NCBI GenBank assembly: GCA_002923315.1
Contig: BEHM01000001.1
Location: 120,506-184,505 of the forward strand
Source of the DNA: a bacterium HR10
Lineage (GTDB): Bacteria; Acidobacteriota; Blastocatellia; HR10
DNA length: 64,000 nt
Direction of reading: 5' to 3'
Shown here in pieces: positions 18,482 to 26,572 of this stretch. Made by a program: the position numbers and the translations under genes. The notes under the pieces are model-generated. The model was given only the letters and a program-made list of their open reading frames with translations. It searched no databases and was not told the origin of the DNA. The stretch's first letter is position 1. Every line of letters begins with the position of its first letter.

Positions 18482-18510
18482 TTGAAAACCCTTTTCGATT
18501 GTGCTATACT
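18482..18510 (+). promoter_or_regulatory. Promoter of the FTR1 iron permease gene
   Basis: TTGAAA (18482-18487), 17 bp spacer, TATACT (18505-18510): close to consensus with ideal spacing. Confidence 0.7.
18484..18496. promoter_or_regulatory. Palindrome overlapping the -35 box, candidate operator
   Basis: GAAAA-CCC-TTTTC, a perfect inverted repeat with 5-base arms, lies over the -35 element and the start of the spacer of the iron permease promoter. A repressor bound here would block RNA polymerase. An iron-responsive regulator is a guess from the gene it controls; the site does not match the classical Fur box. Confidence 0.3.
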
Positions 18511-18558
18511 CCCTGCGCTCGCGGTCGGGAGGCCGCGTCGAGAAAGGAGGAGGGAGAG

Positions 18559-19353
18559 ATGGCGCAGGCTTTTGTCATCGTCTTGCGCGAGGGGTTCGAG
18601 GCGTTTCTGATCGTCGCCATCACGCTGACGTATTTGCGAAAGACGGGACGGATCGGGTTGATCCCGGCCGTGTACGCCGGCGTGGGCTTCTCCGCGGTGA
18701 CGAGTGCCGTCCTCGGCTACTGGCTCTTGCAGGGGGTGAATCAGGCGTTATGGGAGGGCATCTTCGGAGTGATCGCCGCTGTCCTGGTCGCCACGCTCGT
18801 CGTGCACATGTGGCGGACGGCACCGCGGTTGAAGCAGATCATGCACCGGCAGATCGAGGAGATCGCGACGCGGCGGACACCGCGAGCGGCCTGGCTGGGG
18901 ATGTTCGCCTTCACCACCGTCATGATCACGCGCGAGGGAATGGAGACGGCGCTCATGCTCATGCAGGTTCGTGGGGAGTATTTCTGGGGAGCCGTTCTGG
19001 GATTGGGCGCCGCGGTCCTCATGGCCTTGCTCTGGGGACGCTTCGGGCATCTCATCAATCTGAAACTCTTCTTCCAGGTGACGAGCATCTTTCTTCTCCT
19101 CTTCGTCGGGCAGATCCTCATCTACGCCTTCCACGAGTTGGCCGAGGCGGGCGTTTGGCCCAACAGTGAATACCTCCATGAGATCACGGAGCCGTATTCC
19201 CCGACGGGGCTTTATGGGCGGTGGTTCTCGTTCGGCATTGTGGCGATCTGCGCCGGATGGCTTCTGGTGGCCTGGAGTGCGGATCGTCTTCGGCGATGGG
19301 GGGTCAACGGTGGGCGCATGCTGAGGCGAGGCGCGCTCCGGGATGCGGGGTGA
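18559..19353 (+). CDS. FTR1-family iron permease
   Basis: 264-residue inner membrane protein with about seven hydrophobic segments. The two REGxE iron-passage motifs are REGFE at 10-14 and REGME at 125-129, as in FTR1/EfeU permeases. ATG at 18559 follows GAAAGGAGGAGGGAG. EfeU partners (EfeO, EfeB) or a ferroxidase are not adjacent. Iron import would feed heme and Fe-S synthesis. Transcribed alone from a near-consensus promoter with a leader of about 40 bases. Confidence 0.88.
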   Translation: MAQAFVIVLREGFEAFLIVAITLTYLRKTGRIGLIPAVYAGVGFSAVTSAVLGYWLLQGVNQALWEGIFGVIAAVLVATLVVHMWRTAPRLKQIMHRQIEEIATRRTPRAAWLGMFAFTTVMITREGMETALMLMQVRGEYFWGAVLGLGAAVLMALLWGRFGHLINLKLFFQVTSIFLLLFVGQILIYAFHELAEAGVWPNSEYLHEITEPYSPTGLYGRWFSFGIVAICAGWLLVAWSADRLRRWGVNGGRMLRRGALRDAG

Positions 19354-19430
19354 GGCCGGGGCGTGTATCCGGGCACAAGGGCGACACCGGCTGATGGACG
19401 TCCGAGAGGCCTCAGCGCACCCAGCAGCGG

Positions 19431-19436
19431 TATAAT
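19431..19436 (+). promoter_or_regulatory. -10 box of a leaderless transcript (lipoprotein)
   Basis: Perfect TATAAT with 8 bases to GTG 19445 (or 5 to GTG 19442). The constant 8-base spacing elsewhere favours the second GTG as the start. Confidence 0.55.
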
Positions 19437-19444
19437 CCGATGTG

Positions 19445-20950
19445 GTGGCGAAAGGCGCGCGCTGCAGTCTCACAGGGCTTATTGTGGGGGGGCTCGCCCT
19501 CGGCATCGTGAGCGGGTGCGCCCCGCCGGAGTCTGAGCGGTCGCGCCCACTGGAGCGCGCCATATGGATCGGGCGGATGGCGTGGAAGGCGGACCGGGAG
19601 GAGGGACAGGCGCTCCGGGCGATCGGTCCGCAGCGCATCTTCTTCACCATCGGGGAGCTCGACCTCGAGGGCGACCGCGTGCGATGGCATGTGGGGCCGG
19701 CATTCCCGTCTTCGCTCCCTCGCGGCGATGGAGTCTTCGTGGTCGGGGGCACGACGCGCTTTGTCGAGAATTTCACCCGGGTGCCGGAAGCTTCACTGGC
19801 TGAGTCCGTGGTGACTTTGTTGCAGGAGGCCATGGATCGGGGGAAGAAGGCCGGCATCTCCTGTTCAGGCATTCATCTGGACATTCCCGTGCGGGGAGCG
19901 ATGGAGCGGTATGGACGTGTGCTTGAGCGCCTTCGAGCGCGCATGCCGCGTCCGGTGACGCTCTCGGCGACGATTCCGGTGGCGTGGGCGTCGGAGCGCG
20001 CTCTCCCAGGGCTGGTGCGGGGGCTCGACTTTTATCTCCTGCGCTTGGTCTCGGAAGAGAACCCTGCAGATCTCGCCTCGCTTCGCCCGAGCGTGGATGT
20101 CCGGGAGATTGGATCGTGGATGCGTCGCTTCGAGCCGCTTGGCGTTCCCTTTTATGTCGAGGCGCGGGAAGAGGGGCGGTGCTTCCTCCTCGATTCGGCC
20201 GGGAAGGTGATCGCTTCGCTCCGCGACGTTGCTCCCCTTCGACTCATGCGCCACTTGGGCTTTCGGATCATGGAGAGCTATCCGCTCGGGCTCGCCGAGG
20301 TGCGGATGCGCGTCCCGACGGATTTCGCCGGAGAGTACGTCGTTGTGCTCGTGGCGCGCGCGACCTCTCGCCTGGGGGATCGCGTCCTTCGTCCGGGGGA
20401 TCGGATCGCCTGTCGTCTCCCGACGGCGCGGGCGCTGCGTCGTCAGCTGGAGGCGCTCGAAGCCCAGATGAGCCTGGTGCGACGCGGCTACGTCCTCTGG
20501 TATTCCGGTGCGGCGGATGATGAGCTCAGCCTCCCTCTGGCGCAGATGGCGCGCCTGGTGCGTGGTGGTGTCCTGGAGCCGAAGCTGAGCGTGAGGGGAG
20601 AGATCGCGGGTTCTCTCCTCAGGGTGCGTGTTGAGAATGTGGGTCTGCAGGAGAGTGCCCTCCTGTCGCGCGCTGTCGAGGTGCGCGTGCGCGTGGAGGG
20701 CGCCGACGTGCTCGGAATTGATCCTGGAGATTTCCTCGGATTCATGCGCGAGCCTTCATCGGGGCGCGAGGGGGCGAGCGTCACGTTCTACGCCGATGGC
20801 ATCGGGAGGGGGGAGATATTGCGGGCCTCTTTGCGGATCGCTCCGCGCGGCTCGAGGATTCGAGTGCTGGCTTCATCTCGCGTGCGCGATCCGGATGACT
20901 TCGTCGTGCTGTCGGGGCCGGAGGTGGAGGTCCTGACAGTTTCGCGATGA
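19445..20950 (+). CDS. Lipoprotein of unknown function, possibly DUF3142-like
   Basis: 501 residues from GTG 19445. A lipoprotein signal ends at Cys25 (GIVSGC). The first 270 residues look like a TIM-barrel-type fold: FFTIGELDL, GIHLDIPV, TLSATIPVAWAS, and a repeated pattern of strands ending in acidic residues. This recalls the DUF3142 group, where a similar IHLD motif occurs, but I cannot confirm it. The C-terminal 200 residues are beta-rich with no recognised motif. It is followed by a TPR protein after about 50 bases with a separate -10 box. Confidence 0.65.
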   Translation: MAKGARCSLTGLIVGGLALGIVSGCAPPESERSRPLERAIWIGRMAWKADREEGQALRAIGPQRIFFTIGELDLEGDRVRWHVGPAFPSSLPRGDGVFVVGGTTRFVENFTRVPEASLAESVVTLLQEAMDRGKKAGISCSGIHLDIPVRGAMERYGRVLERLRARMPRPVTLSATIPVAWASERALPGLVRGLDFYLLRLVSEENPADLASLRPSVDVREIGSWMRRFEPLGVPFYVEAREEGRCFLLDSAGKVIASLRDVAPLRLMRHLGFRIMESYPLGLAEVRMRVPTDFAGEYVVVLVARATSRLGDRVLRPGDRIACRLPTARALRRQLEALEAQMSLVRRGYVLWYSGAADDELSLPLAQMARLVRGGVLEPKLSVRGEIAGSLLRVRVENVGLQESALLSRAVEVRVRVEGADVLGIDPGDFLGFMREPSSGREGASVTFYADGIGRGEILRASLRIAPRGSRIRVLASSRVRDPDDFVVLSGPEVEVLTVSR

Positions 20951-20986
20951 ACGTCGGCGCCATCCGCGCGCTGTGGGCGTTCGTGG

Positions 20987-20992
20987 TAAAAT
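20987..20992 (+). promoter_or_regulatory. -10 box of a leaderless transcript (TPR protein)
   Basis: TAAAAT with 7 bases to the ATG at 21000. It lies just after the previous gene's stop and decides the start of the TPR gene. Confidence 0.45.
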
Positions 20993-20999
20993 ATGCTCG

Positions 21000-22358
21000 A
21001 TGTTGCGGGCGAAGGGTCTGTTGGTGTTCCTTGTTGGAGCGGGCGTCGGGTGGGGGGCGCAGCAACCGGCGTGGCCGCCGGATCCACCGTTCCGTGAGGT
21101 GCAGGTGGAGACGCGCATCGAGGATTACGCGCGGCGGTTGCGCACGCTCTATCGAACGGCGGAGAGTTTGGCCGAGCTTGGGGATTTCGAGGAGGCGCTT
21201 CGCTACTACGACGAGGCCCTGCACCTTCAGCGTCGGCATCGCGATCGGCGGGGGATGAGCCTCACGCTGATGGCCATCGGCGATACGTATCTCTTCCGGA
21301 TGGGGAAGCCCGAGTCGGCGCTGGAGGTCTACGCGCACGCCCTGCAGATCAAGCGCGAGATCAAGGATCGAAAGGGGGAGCCCGAGGTCTTGCATCAGAT
21401 GGCGTATGCCTATTATGTGCTCGGGCGAAATGAGGAGGCCGAGCGTCTGTATCAGCAGGTCCTCGATCTCTCGCGGAAGGTGAAGCATCGGCGCGCCGAG
21501 GGGAACGCCTTGAATGGCCTCGGGAATTGTCTGCTCGCGCGGGGACAGGCCCAGGAGGCGCTCGCCGTTTACGAGCAGGCGCTCTCGGTGCGGCGGAAGG
21601 CGAAAGACGAGCGGGGGGTCGCCAACACGACGTACAACATCGGGCGCGCGCACATGGCCCTGGGGCAGGTGGAGCAGGCGATCGAGTACTTCACCAGGGC
21701 GCTCGCGCTGCGTCGCGAGTTGCTCGATGTGCGAGCTGAAGCGGAGACGCTCTTTGATCTGGCGCGCGCCTTGGCGCGCGCGCATCGCTTCGACGAGGCT
21801 GTGCGCCACTTTCGAGAGGCGGCCGAACTGGCTCGGCGAGCGCGGCGACCGCGCCTGGAAGTCATGGCTCTGTATGGGGCGGGGGCGATCGAGTTGAATC
21901 GGGAGCGTGCGGAGGCGGCCATCGCGCTCTTGCGGCAAGCGCTGGAGCGCGTGCGGGGGCATGCAGGAGAAGAGTTTCGCCGGGAGCGACGGCTGGTGTT
22001 GACGAGTCTCGGGTCCGCGTACTTCCTGGCGGGGAAGTATGGCGAGGCGGCGAGCACCTATAGCGAGGGGGTACGCGCGGCTCACGCCGATGGAGATCGC
22101 TTCCTGCTCGCCGAACTGTTGTTCGGACTCGGTCAGGTGCAAGCGGCTCAGGCGAACTATCGGCACGCGCTGGCCTGTTATTTCCAAGCCCAGCGTTTGG
22201 TGCCAGAGGCGACATCTCCGCTCGCGCAAGCGATTGACCGCCGCCTGGGAGAGCTGCGCGAGCACTTGGGCGAGGAGCAGTTCATCGCGCTCGCCGCCCA
22301 CGCGCGATCTCAGCTCGTCGGCCTGTTACGGGAGCTGACCGGCGTGGACACCTGGTGA
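21000..22358 (+). CDS. Secreted tetratricopeptide repeat protein
   Basis: 452 residues. The ATG at 21000 gives a good signal peptide (MLRAKGLLVFLVGAG, cleavage near WGAQQ); a start nine codons earlier would bury it. From about residue 40 to 400 the sequence is a run of TPR-type helix pairs, for example LGDFEEALRYYDEALHL, MGKPESALEVYAHALQI, LGRNEEAERLYQQVLDL, RGQAQEALAVYEQAL and LGQVEQAIEYFTRAL. Such proteins act as scaffolds; no enzyme domain is visible. It is convergent with the amidohydrolase gene, with 4 bases between them. Confidence 0.88.
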   Translation: MLRAKGLLVFLVGAGVGWGAQQPAWPPDPPFREVQVETRIEDYARRLRTLYRTAESLAELGDFEEALRYYDEALHLQRRHRDRRGMSLTLMAIGDTYLFRMGKPESALEVYAHALQIKREIKDRKGEPEVLHQMAYAYYVLGRNEEAERLYQQVLDLSRKVKHRRAEGNALNGLGNCLLARGQAQEALAVYEQALSVRRKAKDERGVANTTYNIGRAHMALGQVEQAIEYFTRALALRRELLDVRAEAETLFDLARALARAHRFDEAVRHFREAAELARRARRPRLEVMALYGAGAIELNRERAEAAIALLRQALERVRGHAGEEFRRERRLVLTSLGSAYFLAGKYGEAASTYSEGVRAAHADGDRFLLAELLFGLGQVQAAQANYRHALACYFQAQRLVPEATSPLAQAIDRRLGELREHLGEEQFIALAAHARSQLVGLLRELTGVDTW

Positions 22359-22362
22359 TCGT

Positions 22363-23679
22363 TCACCGCCGGCCGTTCTTGACGACGACACCCCCTTTCA
22401 TGACGAACGCGACTCGCTCAAGGAGCGTGATATCCTCCAGCGGATTCCCTTCGACGGCGATGAGATCGGCGAATGTTCCGGGTTCGAGAGCGCCGACGCG
22501 ATCCGACCAGCCGAGCAGCTCCGCCGCCCAGATCGTCGCCGAGCGGATGGCGTCCAGGGGCGTCATCCCATACTTGACCATGTAGGCGAACTGCTTTGCG
22601 TTATCGCCGTGGGGATAGACGCCGGCATCAGTCCCAAAGGCGATCCTGACGCCGGCGCGCACCGCGCGCGCGAAATTCTCTCGCTGGAGCTGCCCGATCT
22701 GTCGTTCTTTCTCCAGCGCCTCCGGGAGCATGCCCACGCGTTCCCCGTGCTGGAGGATGAAGTCGTCGTTGTAGATGTCCATGACCAGGTAGGTTCCACG
22801 CTCTTTCGCCAATCGCAGGCCTTCCTCGTCAATGAGGCTGGCGTGTTCGATGGAATCCACTCCGGCGCGGATCGCGGCCTTGATGCCCTCAGCGCCGTGC
22901 GCGTGGGCAGCGACCTTTCGACCCAGCTTGTGCGCTTCTTCGACGATCGCCTGAAGCTCCTCGAACGTATATTGCTGGGTCCCCGGGTGATCGCCCTTGG
23001 AGAGGACGCCGCCGGTGGCGCACACCTTGATGAGATCGGCTCCGTACTTGACGACCTCGCGCACCTTGGCGCGGGCGGCCCAGGGACCATCGGCGACCGC
23101 CTCGGCTTTATGTTTGAATTCTGGAGCGAGCAGATTGTTGTCACAATGCCCGCCGGTGATGCCCAGGGCCGGACCGGAGACGAGCATACGTGGGCCGGGC
23201 ACATCGCCCTCAGTGATCGCATCGCGAAGGGCGACGTCTGCGTAGCCGGAAGCGCCCAGGTTGCGCACGGTCGTGAATCCCGCCTGGAGCGTCCGCCACG
23301 CGTTGGCGGCGCCGTGAAGCGCCTCGCGAGGCACGGAGACGCTCAAGGCCCGATACCCCGCATGCTCAGGGTTCGCCGTCAGATGCACGTGCACATCAAT
23401 GAGCCCGGGCAGCACCGTCAGGCGGTCGAGATCCAGTACGGGCGTCCCCCGGGGAGCATGCGCGAGCAGGACCTCAGTCGGGCCCACTTCCTTAATGCGA
23501 TCCCCCTCGATGAGGAGCGCGTGATTTGGGAGCAGGCGTCCTTGTCGGACATCCAAGAGCGCGCCGGCCTTGAGGACAAGAAGCGCGGGACCGGGCGTCG
23601 GTGCCGACGGCGCGCGCCCATTCGCGACGGTCGAGAAGATCACCAGTGGAAGCAGCAGAAGAGATCTCACGTCTCTCAT
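22363..23679 (-). CDS. Secreted metal-dependent amidohydrolase (prolidase/imidazolonepropionase-like)
   Basis: 438 residues with a signal peptide (MRDVRSLLLLPLVIFS). ATG at 23679 follows CGGGAGGGAGAGGG. Metal-site motifs of the amidohydrolase superfamily are in order: DVHVHL (HxH), DLIKVCATGG (the likely carboxylated Lys), AAHAHG, SIEHASL and FGTDAGVYPHG (final Asp). The pattern fits the group annotated as Xaa-Pro dipeptidase or imidazolonepropionase-related. The export signal argues against a role in cytoplasmic histidine breakdown with HutU. Substrate unknown. Confidence 0.88.
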   Translation of the reverse strand: MRDVRSLLLLPLVIFSTVANGRAPSAPTPGPALLVLKAGALLDVRQGRLLPNHALLIEGDRIKEVGPTEVLLAHAPRGTPVLDLDRLTVLPGLIDVHVHLTANPEHAGYRALSVSVPREALHGAANAWRTLQAGFTTVRNLGASGYADVALRDAITEGDVPGPRMLVSGPALGITGGHCDNNLLAPEFKHKAEAVADGPWAARAKVREVVKYGADLIKVCATGGVLSKGDHPGTQQYTFEELQAIVEEAHKLGRKVAAHAHGAEGIKAAIRAGVDSIEHASLIDEEGLRLAKERGTYLVMDIYNDDFILQHGERVGMLPEALEKERQIGQLQRENFARAVRAGVRIAFGTDAGVYPHGDNAKQFAYMVKYGMTPLDAIRSATIWAAELLGWSDRVGALEPGTFADLIAVEGNPLEDITLLERVAFVMKGGVVVKNGRR

Positions 23680-23766
23680 CCCTCTCCCTCCCGATGAATG
23701 TCGTCGGAGAAGTAGCACACCTGTGCGCTCATTGGCAAGCGCGCCTCCAGGTGCGCCGCGCGGATA

Positions 23767-23795
23767 TTGACATCCCAAGACGGGCATATTATAAG
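23767..23795 (+). promoter_or_regulatory. Promoter of the Rieske/cytochrome b/octaheme operon
   Basis: TTGACA (23767-23772), 17 bp spacer, TATAAG (23790-23795). Transcription would begin near 23802. On the other strand the same site reads TATAAT (23788-23793) and could also serve the amidohydrolase gene, though I see no good -35 for it. Confidence 0.7.
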
Positions 23796-23808
23796 AGAGC
23801 TTCTAAAG

Positions 23809-23823
23809 TTGCCCAGAGGGCAA
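23809..23823 (+). promoter_or_regulatory. Short perfect hairpin at the 5' end of the operon leader
   Basis: TTGCCC-AGA-GGGCAA, a 6 bp stem with a 3-base loop, about 7 bases after the predicted transcription start. It may protect the mRNA 5' end; this is inference. Confidence 0.35.
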
Positions 23824-24117
23824 GGCGTGGCGAGAGTTGGGGTCGTGGGAAGGTGCATGCATGCCGTTCTCGAGAGAGGGGCTTCATCTGGCAGTGGGAT
23901 GAGATTCACCGTAGGGTACTCATTCCATCATGTGCCAACGTGGTGAGCACATTCGCCGGAGTCCGTGTGCGCGGGGGCAAACGACGGTTGTTTCGCAAGT
24001 GAGGTTCTTCCTGTTTCCCGCGAATTCAAAAAGGCTATCGGTCGTGGCTCTTTGCCGTCATCACGGCGGTCGTCTGAGAAGATGCGGTGACCGACTCTTC
24101 AATTCAGGGGGTGGATT

Positions 24118-24663
24118 ATGAAGACATCGCCGCCTTCGACCGTCGAGCGGGAGGCGCCGGCCGTTGAGAAAGGTGCCGACTCCAAGCCGCTCACGGAGAT
24201 GGTCAATAAGATGCGGCGTCGTCTGGTCTGGACCTCCGTGTGGGGCTTCCTGGCCACCAATTTCCTCATGTTCCTGCGCTTCTTCTTCCCTCGGGCGCTC
24301 TTTGAACCGAGCCCCGTCTTTCGGATCGGCTATCCTTCGGATTTCAGCCTGGGCGTGGATACGCGATTTCAGGATCAATATCGCATCTGGGTGGTGCGCA
24401 CGACGGATCGGCTCTTTGTGATCTACGCCCGCTGCACGCACCTGGGGTGCACGCCCATGTGGAGCCCGAGCGAGAACAAGTTCAAGTGCCCCTGCCATGG
24501 GAGCGGGTACGACATGGAGGGGATCAACTTCGAGGGGCCGGCGCCGCGTCCGATGGATCGGGCGAAAGTCGAATTGGATGCTGAAGGGCAGATCGTCGTG
24601 GACGTGAGCCGGCTCTATACCTACAAGGAGTTCAATGAGCCGGGCGCGTACATCCCGGTGTGA
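24118..24663 (+). CDS. Rieske iron-sulfur protein of a cytochrome bc complex
   Basis: 181 residues. A cytoplasmic N-terminus (about 35 residues) is followed by one membrane anchor ([20 protein letters not shown]), then the Rieske domain. The 2Fe-2S ligands are in CTHLGC (C106, H108, disulfide C111) and CPCHGS (C124, disulfide C126, H127). It carries electrons from quinol at the Qo site to a periplasmic acceptor. First gene of a five-gene operon with gaps of 15-31 bases. ATG at 24118 follows GGGGGTGG. Confidence 0.95.
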   Translation: MKTSPPSTVEREAPAVEKGADSKPLTEMVNKMRRRLVWTSVWGFLATNFLMFLRFFFPRALFEPSPVFRIGYPSDFSLGVDTRFQDQYRIWVVRTTDRLFVIYARCTHLGCTPMWSPSENKFKCPCHGSGYDMEGINFEGPAPRPMDRAKVELDAEGQIVVDVSRLYTYKEFNEPGAYIPV

Positions 24664-24694
24664 ACGCGCGATCGCCTGACCAGGGGAGGAGAGT

Positions 24695-25603
24695 ATGGAG
24701 CGCGAGAGAGGGAATCGTGGAGGCGTCGGGGTCCTGGAGCGGGTCCGGGAGGAGACGCAGCAGCTGCGGGTGCGGCTCCGGGAGGAGCTGGAGGAGCTGA
24801 AGCAGGACCTCCGAGAGCCGCAGCGGACGCAATTGTGGAAGTCCATCTTTCGCGTCCCGCATGAGCGCACGACGCCGCGCAATCGCGCCATCGCCGTCTT
24901 GGCCAACGTCTTCCTGCATCTGCATCCGGCGCGGATCAATCGCGATGCCGTCCGCTACAGCTACACCTGGGGTATGGGGGGGATCTCTTTCTATCTCTTC
25001 ATCGTGCTCACCTTCACCGGGGTCCTGCTCATGTTCTACTATCACCCGACGAAGGTTCAAGCGTTTCGCGACATCCTCTATTTGGAGCACGATGTGCCGT
25101 TTGGGCGGCTGCTGCGCAACATGCATCGGTGGGCGGCGCATCTGATGGTCATCACGGTCTGGCTCCACATGTTCCGCGTCGTGCTCACGGGCTCGTACAA
25201 GCGGCCGCGCGAGTTCAATTGGTGCGTGGGGGTGATCCTGCTGGTGCTGACCTTGCTCTTGAGCTTCACGGGGTATCTCTTGCCGGACGATCAATTGGGG
25301 TTCTGGGCGGTGACGGTGGGGACGAACATGGCGCGCGCGACGCCGCTCATCGGCCATGAGGGACCGTTCGGCCCGCAGTTGGGGATGACCCCGTACAATG
25401 ACGTGCGCTTCGCGCTCCTTGGTGGCTCGATCGTAGACTCGAACGCGCTCTTGCGAGCCTATATCTGGCACTGCATCGCGCTGCCGCTTCTGGCGGCCAT
25501 CTTCATGGGCGTGCACTTCTGGCGCGTGCGCAAGGACGGAGGGATCTCCGGTCCCGCTCCGGTGATGCTCGAATCGGAGATGCGGCCGGTGCGCAAGGTG
25601 TGA
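24695..25603 (+). CDS. Cytochrome b, N-terminal heme-binding subunit (b6-like)
   Basis: 302 residues. The first 50 residues are a charged, helical, probably coiled-coil extension. The membrane part has the four-helix heme core. Heme ligands are H144 and H158 in the second helix and H259 and H274 in the fourth. The 14/15 spacing is that of cytochrome b6 rather than bc1 (14/14). It carries the two b hemes of a quinol-oxidising complex with the Rieske protein and the next gene product. ATG at 24695 follows AGGGGAGGAGAG. Confidence 0.94.
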   Translation: MERERGNRGGVGVLERVREETQQLRVRLREELEELKQDLREPQRTQLWKSIFRVPHERTTPRNRAIAVLANVFLHLHPARINRDAVRYSYTWGMGGISFYLFIVLTFTGVLLMFYYHPTKVQAFRDILYLEHDVPFGRLLRNMHRWAAHLMVITVWLHMFRVVLTGSYKRPREFNWCVGVILLVLTLLLSFTGYLLPDDQLGFWAVTVGTNMARATPLIGHEGPFGPQLGMTPYNDVRFALLGGSIVDSNALLRAYIWHCIALPLLAAIFMGVHFWRVRKDGGISGPAPVMLESEMRPVRKV

Positions 25604-25621
25604 CGCCGGTGGGAGGGCGCT

Positions 25622-26557
25622 ATGGATTGGTATCAACTGTGGCAGATCATTTCCGCGCCGGACAACGTCCCGATCGTGGGGCTTCTGGTCATCGTTCCGT
25701 TCTATACGTGGTATGGGCTGCGACAGGCGCGGGCGAACGATCGGCTCATTCAGGAGCTGGAGGCCAATCCCGAGCTGGCCAAGACGCATCATCGCAAGAC
25801 GTTCCCGTATAAGCCCGGATGGCCGACGGAGGTGCATGTCTGGCCGTATCTGTTGCGCATCGAGTTTCTGGCGGCGATCATCGTGACGGCGTTGCTGATG
25901 GTCTGGTCGCTCACGCTGGATGCGCCGCTGGAGGAGCCGGCCAACCCCAATCTCACGCCGAATCCCTCGAAAGCCCCGTGGTACTTCGTCGGCCTGCAGG
26001 AGATGCTCGTCTATTTCGACCCATGGTTCGCCGGAGTCGTCTTGCCGACGCTCATCATCATCGGGCTCATGGCCTTCCCCTACGTGGATGAGAACCCCTT
26101 GGGCAACGGCTACTATACGTGGCGGCAGCGAACGGTCGCCATCGGCGCGTTCCTCGTCGGCTTCTACCTCTGGATCGCGCTGATCATCGTGGGCACGTTG
26201 ATGCGCGGGCCGGGATGGATGCTCTTCTGGCCGGGACAGACGTGGGATCACACGCGCTTGGTCTACGAGGTGAATCGGAATCTGCCGGACATCTTCGGGA
26301 TCACGAGCGATTGGGGGAAGGGGATTTTCGGCTTCTTCGCCGTCTTGCTCTTTTACCTGGTCTCCGGGTTCGGCATTCACAAATTGGTGACGCGTTCGCC
26401 GCTCAATCGCAAGATCTATGAGCGGACGAGCCTCATTCAGTACCTGGTCTTCCAATTCTTCGCCATCACGATCCTGGTCGGCCTTCCGGCGAAGATCCTG
26501 CTGCGACTGCTGTTCCGGATCAAGTATGTGTGGATCACGCCGTGGTTCAATATCTGA
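25622..26557 (+). CDS. Cytochrome b, C-terminal subunit (subunit IV-like, extended)
   Basis: 311 residues with about six hydrophobic segments. The region around NPSKAPWYFVGLQEML matches the Qo-site PEWY stretch of cytochrome b C-terminal parts, with APWY in place of PEWY. It is longer than plant-type subunit IV (about 160 residues), with additional transmembrane helices after residue 170. It completes the quinol site with the b6-like subunit encoded 18 bases upstream. No heme ligand pattern of its own is seen. ATG at 25622 follows GGGAGGGC. Confidence 0.9.
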   Translation: MDWYQLWQIISAPDNVPIVGLLVIVPFYTWYGLRQARANDRLIQELEANPELAKTHHRKTFPYKPGWPTEVHVWPYLLRIEFLAAIIVTALLMVWSLTLDAPLEEPANPNLTPNPSKAPWYFVGLQEMLVYFDPWFAGVVLPTLIIIGLMAFPYVDENPLGNGYYTWRQRTVAIGAFLVGFYLWIALIIVGTLMRGPGWMLFWPGQTWDHTRLVYEVNRNLPDIFGITSDWGKGIFGFFAVLLFYLVSGFGIHKLVTRSPLNRKIYERTSLIQYLVFQFFAITILVGLPAKILLRLLFRIKYVWITPWFNI

Positions 26558-26572
26558 GGGAGAAGGAGCGTC

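Larger units (their letters stand above)
23680..24117. other. 438-base gene-free region: 5' leader of the Rieske/cytochrome b operon
   Basis: It holds a strong forward promoter at 23767-23795, so the operon would start with a leader of about 315 bases. I find no tRNA and no convincing gene in it. A small perfect hairpin begins just after the expected transcription start. The base composition is less GC-rich than the neighbouring genes in parts, for example around 23990-24040. Confidence 0.5.

Noticed and set aside
22363-23679. The secreted amidohydrolase as HutI partner of HutU
   Set aside because: It has a signal peptide, lies 13 kb away and its motifs fit the prolidase-like group better than imidazolonepropionase.
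23697-24117. A tRNA or classical riboswitch in the long leader
   Set aside because: No TTCGA-type T-loop with an acceptor stem and no riboswitch core that I recognise by eye; a covariance model scan would settle it.
23601-24121. Two short plus-strand frames in the leader of the Rieske operon
   Set aside because: No ribosome-binding sites, basic low-complexity products and overlap with the amidohydrolase start; more likely untranslated leader.
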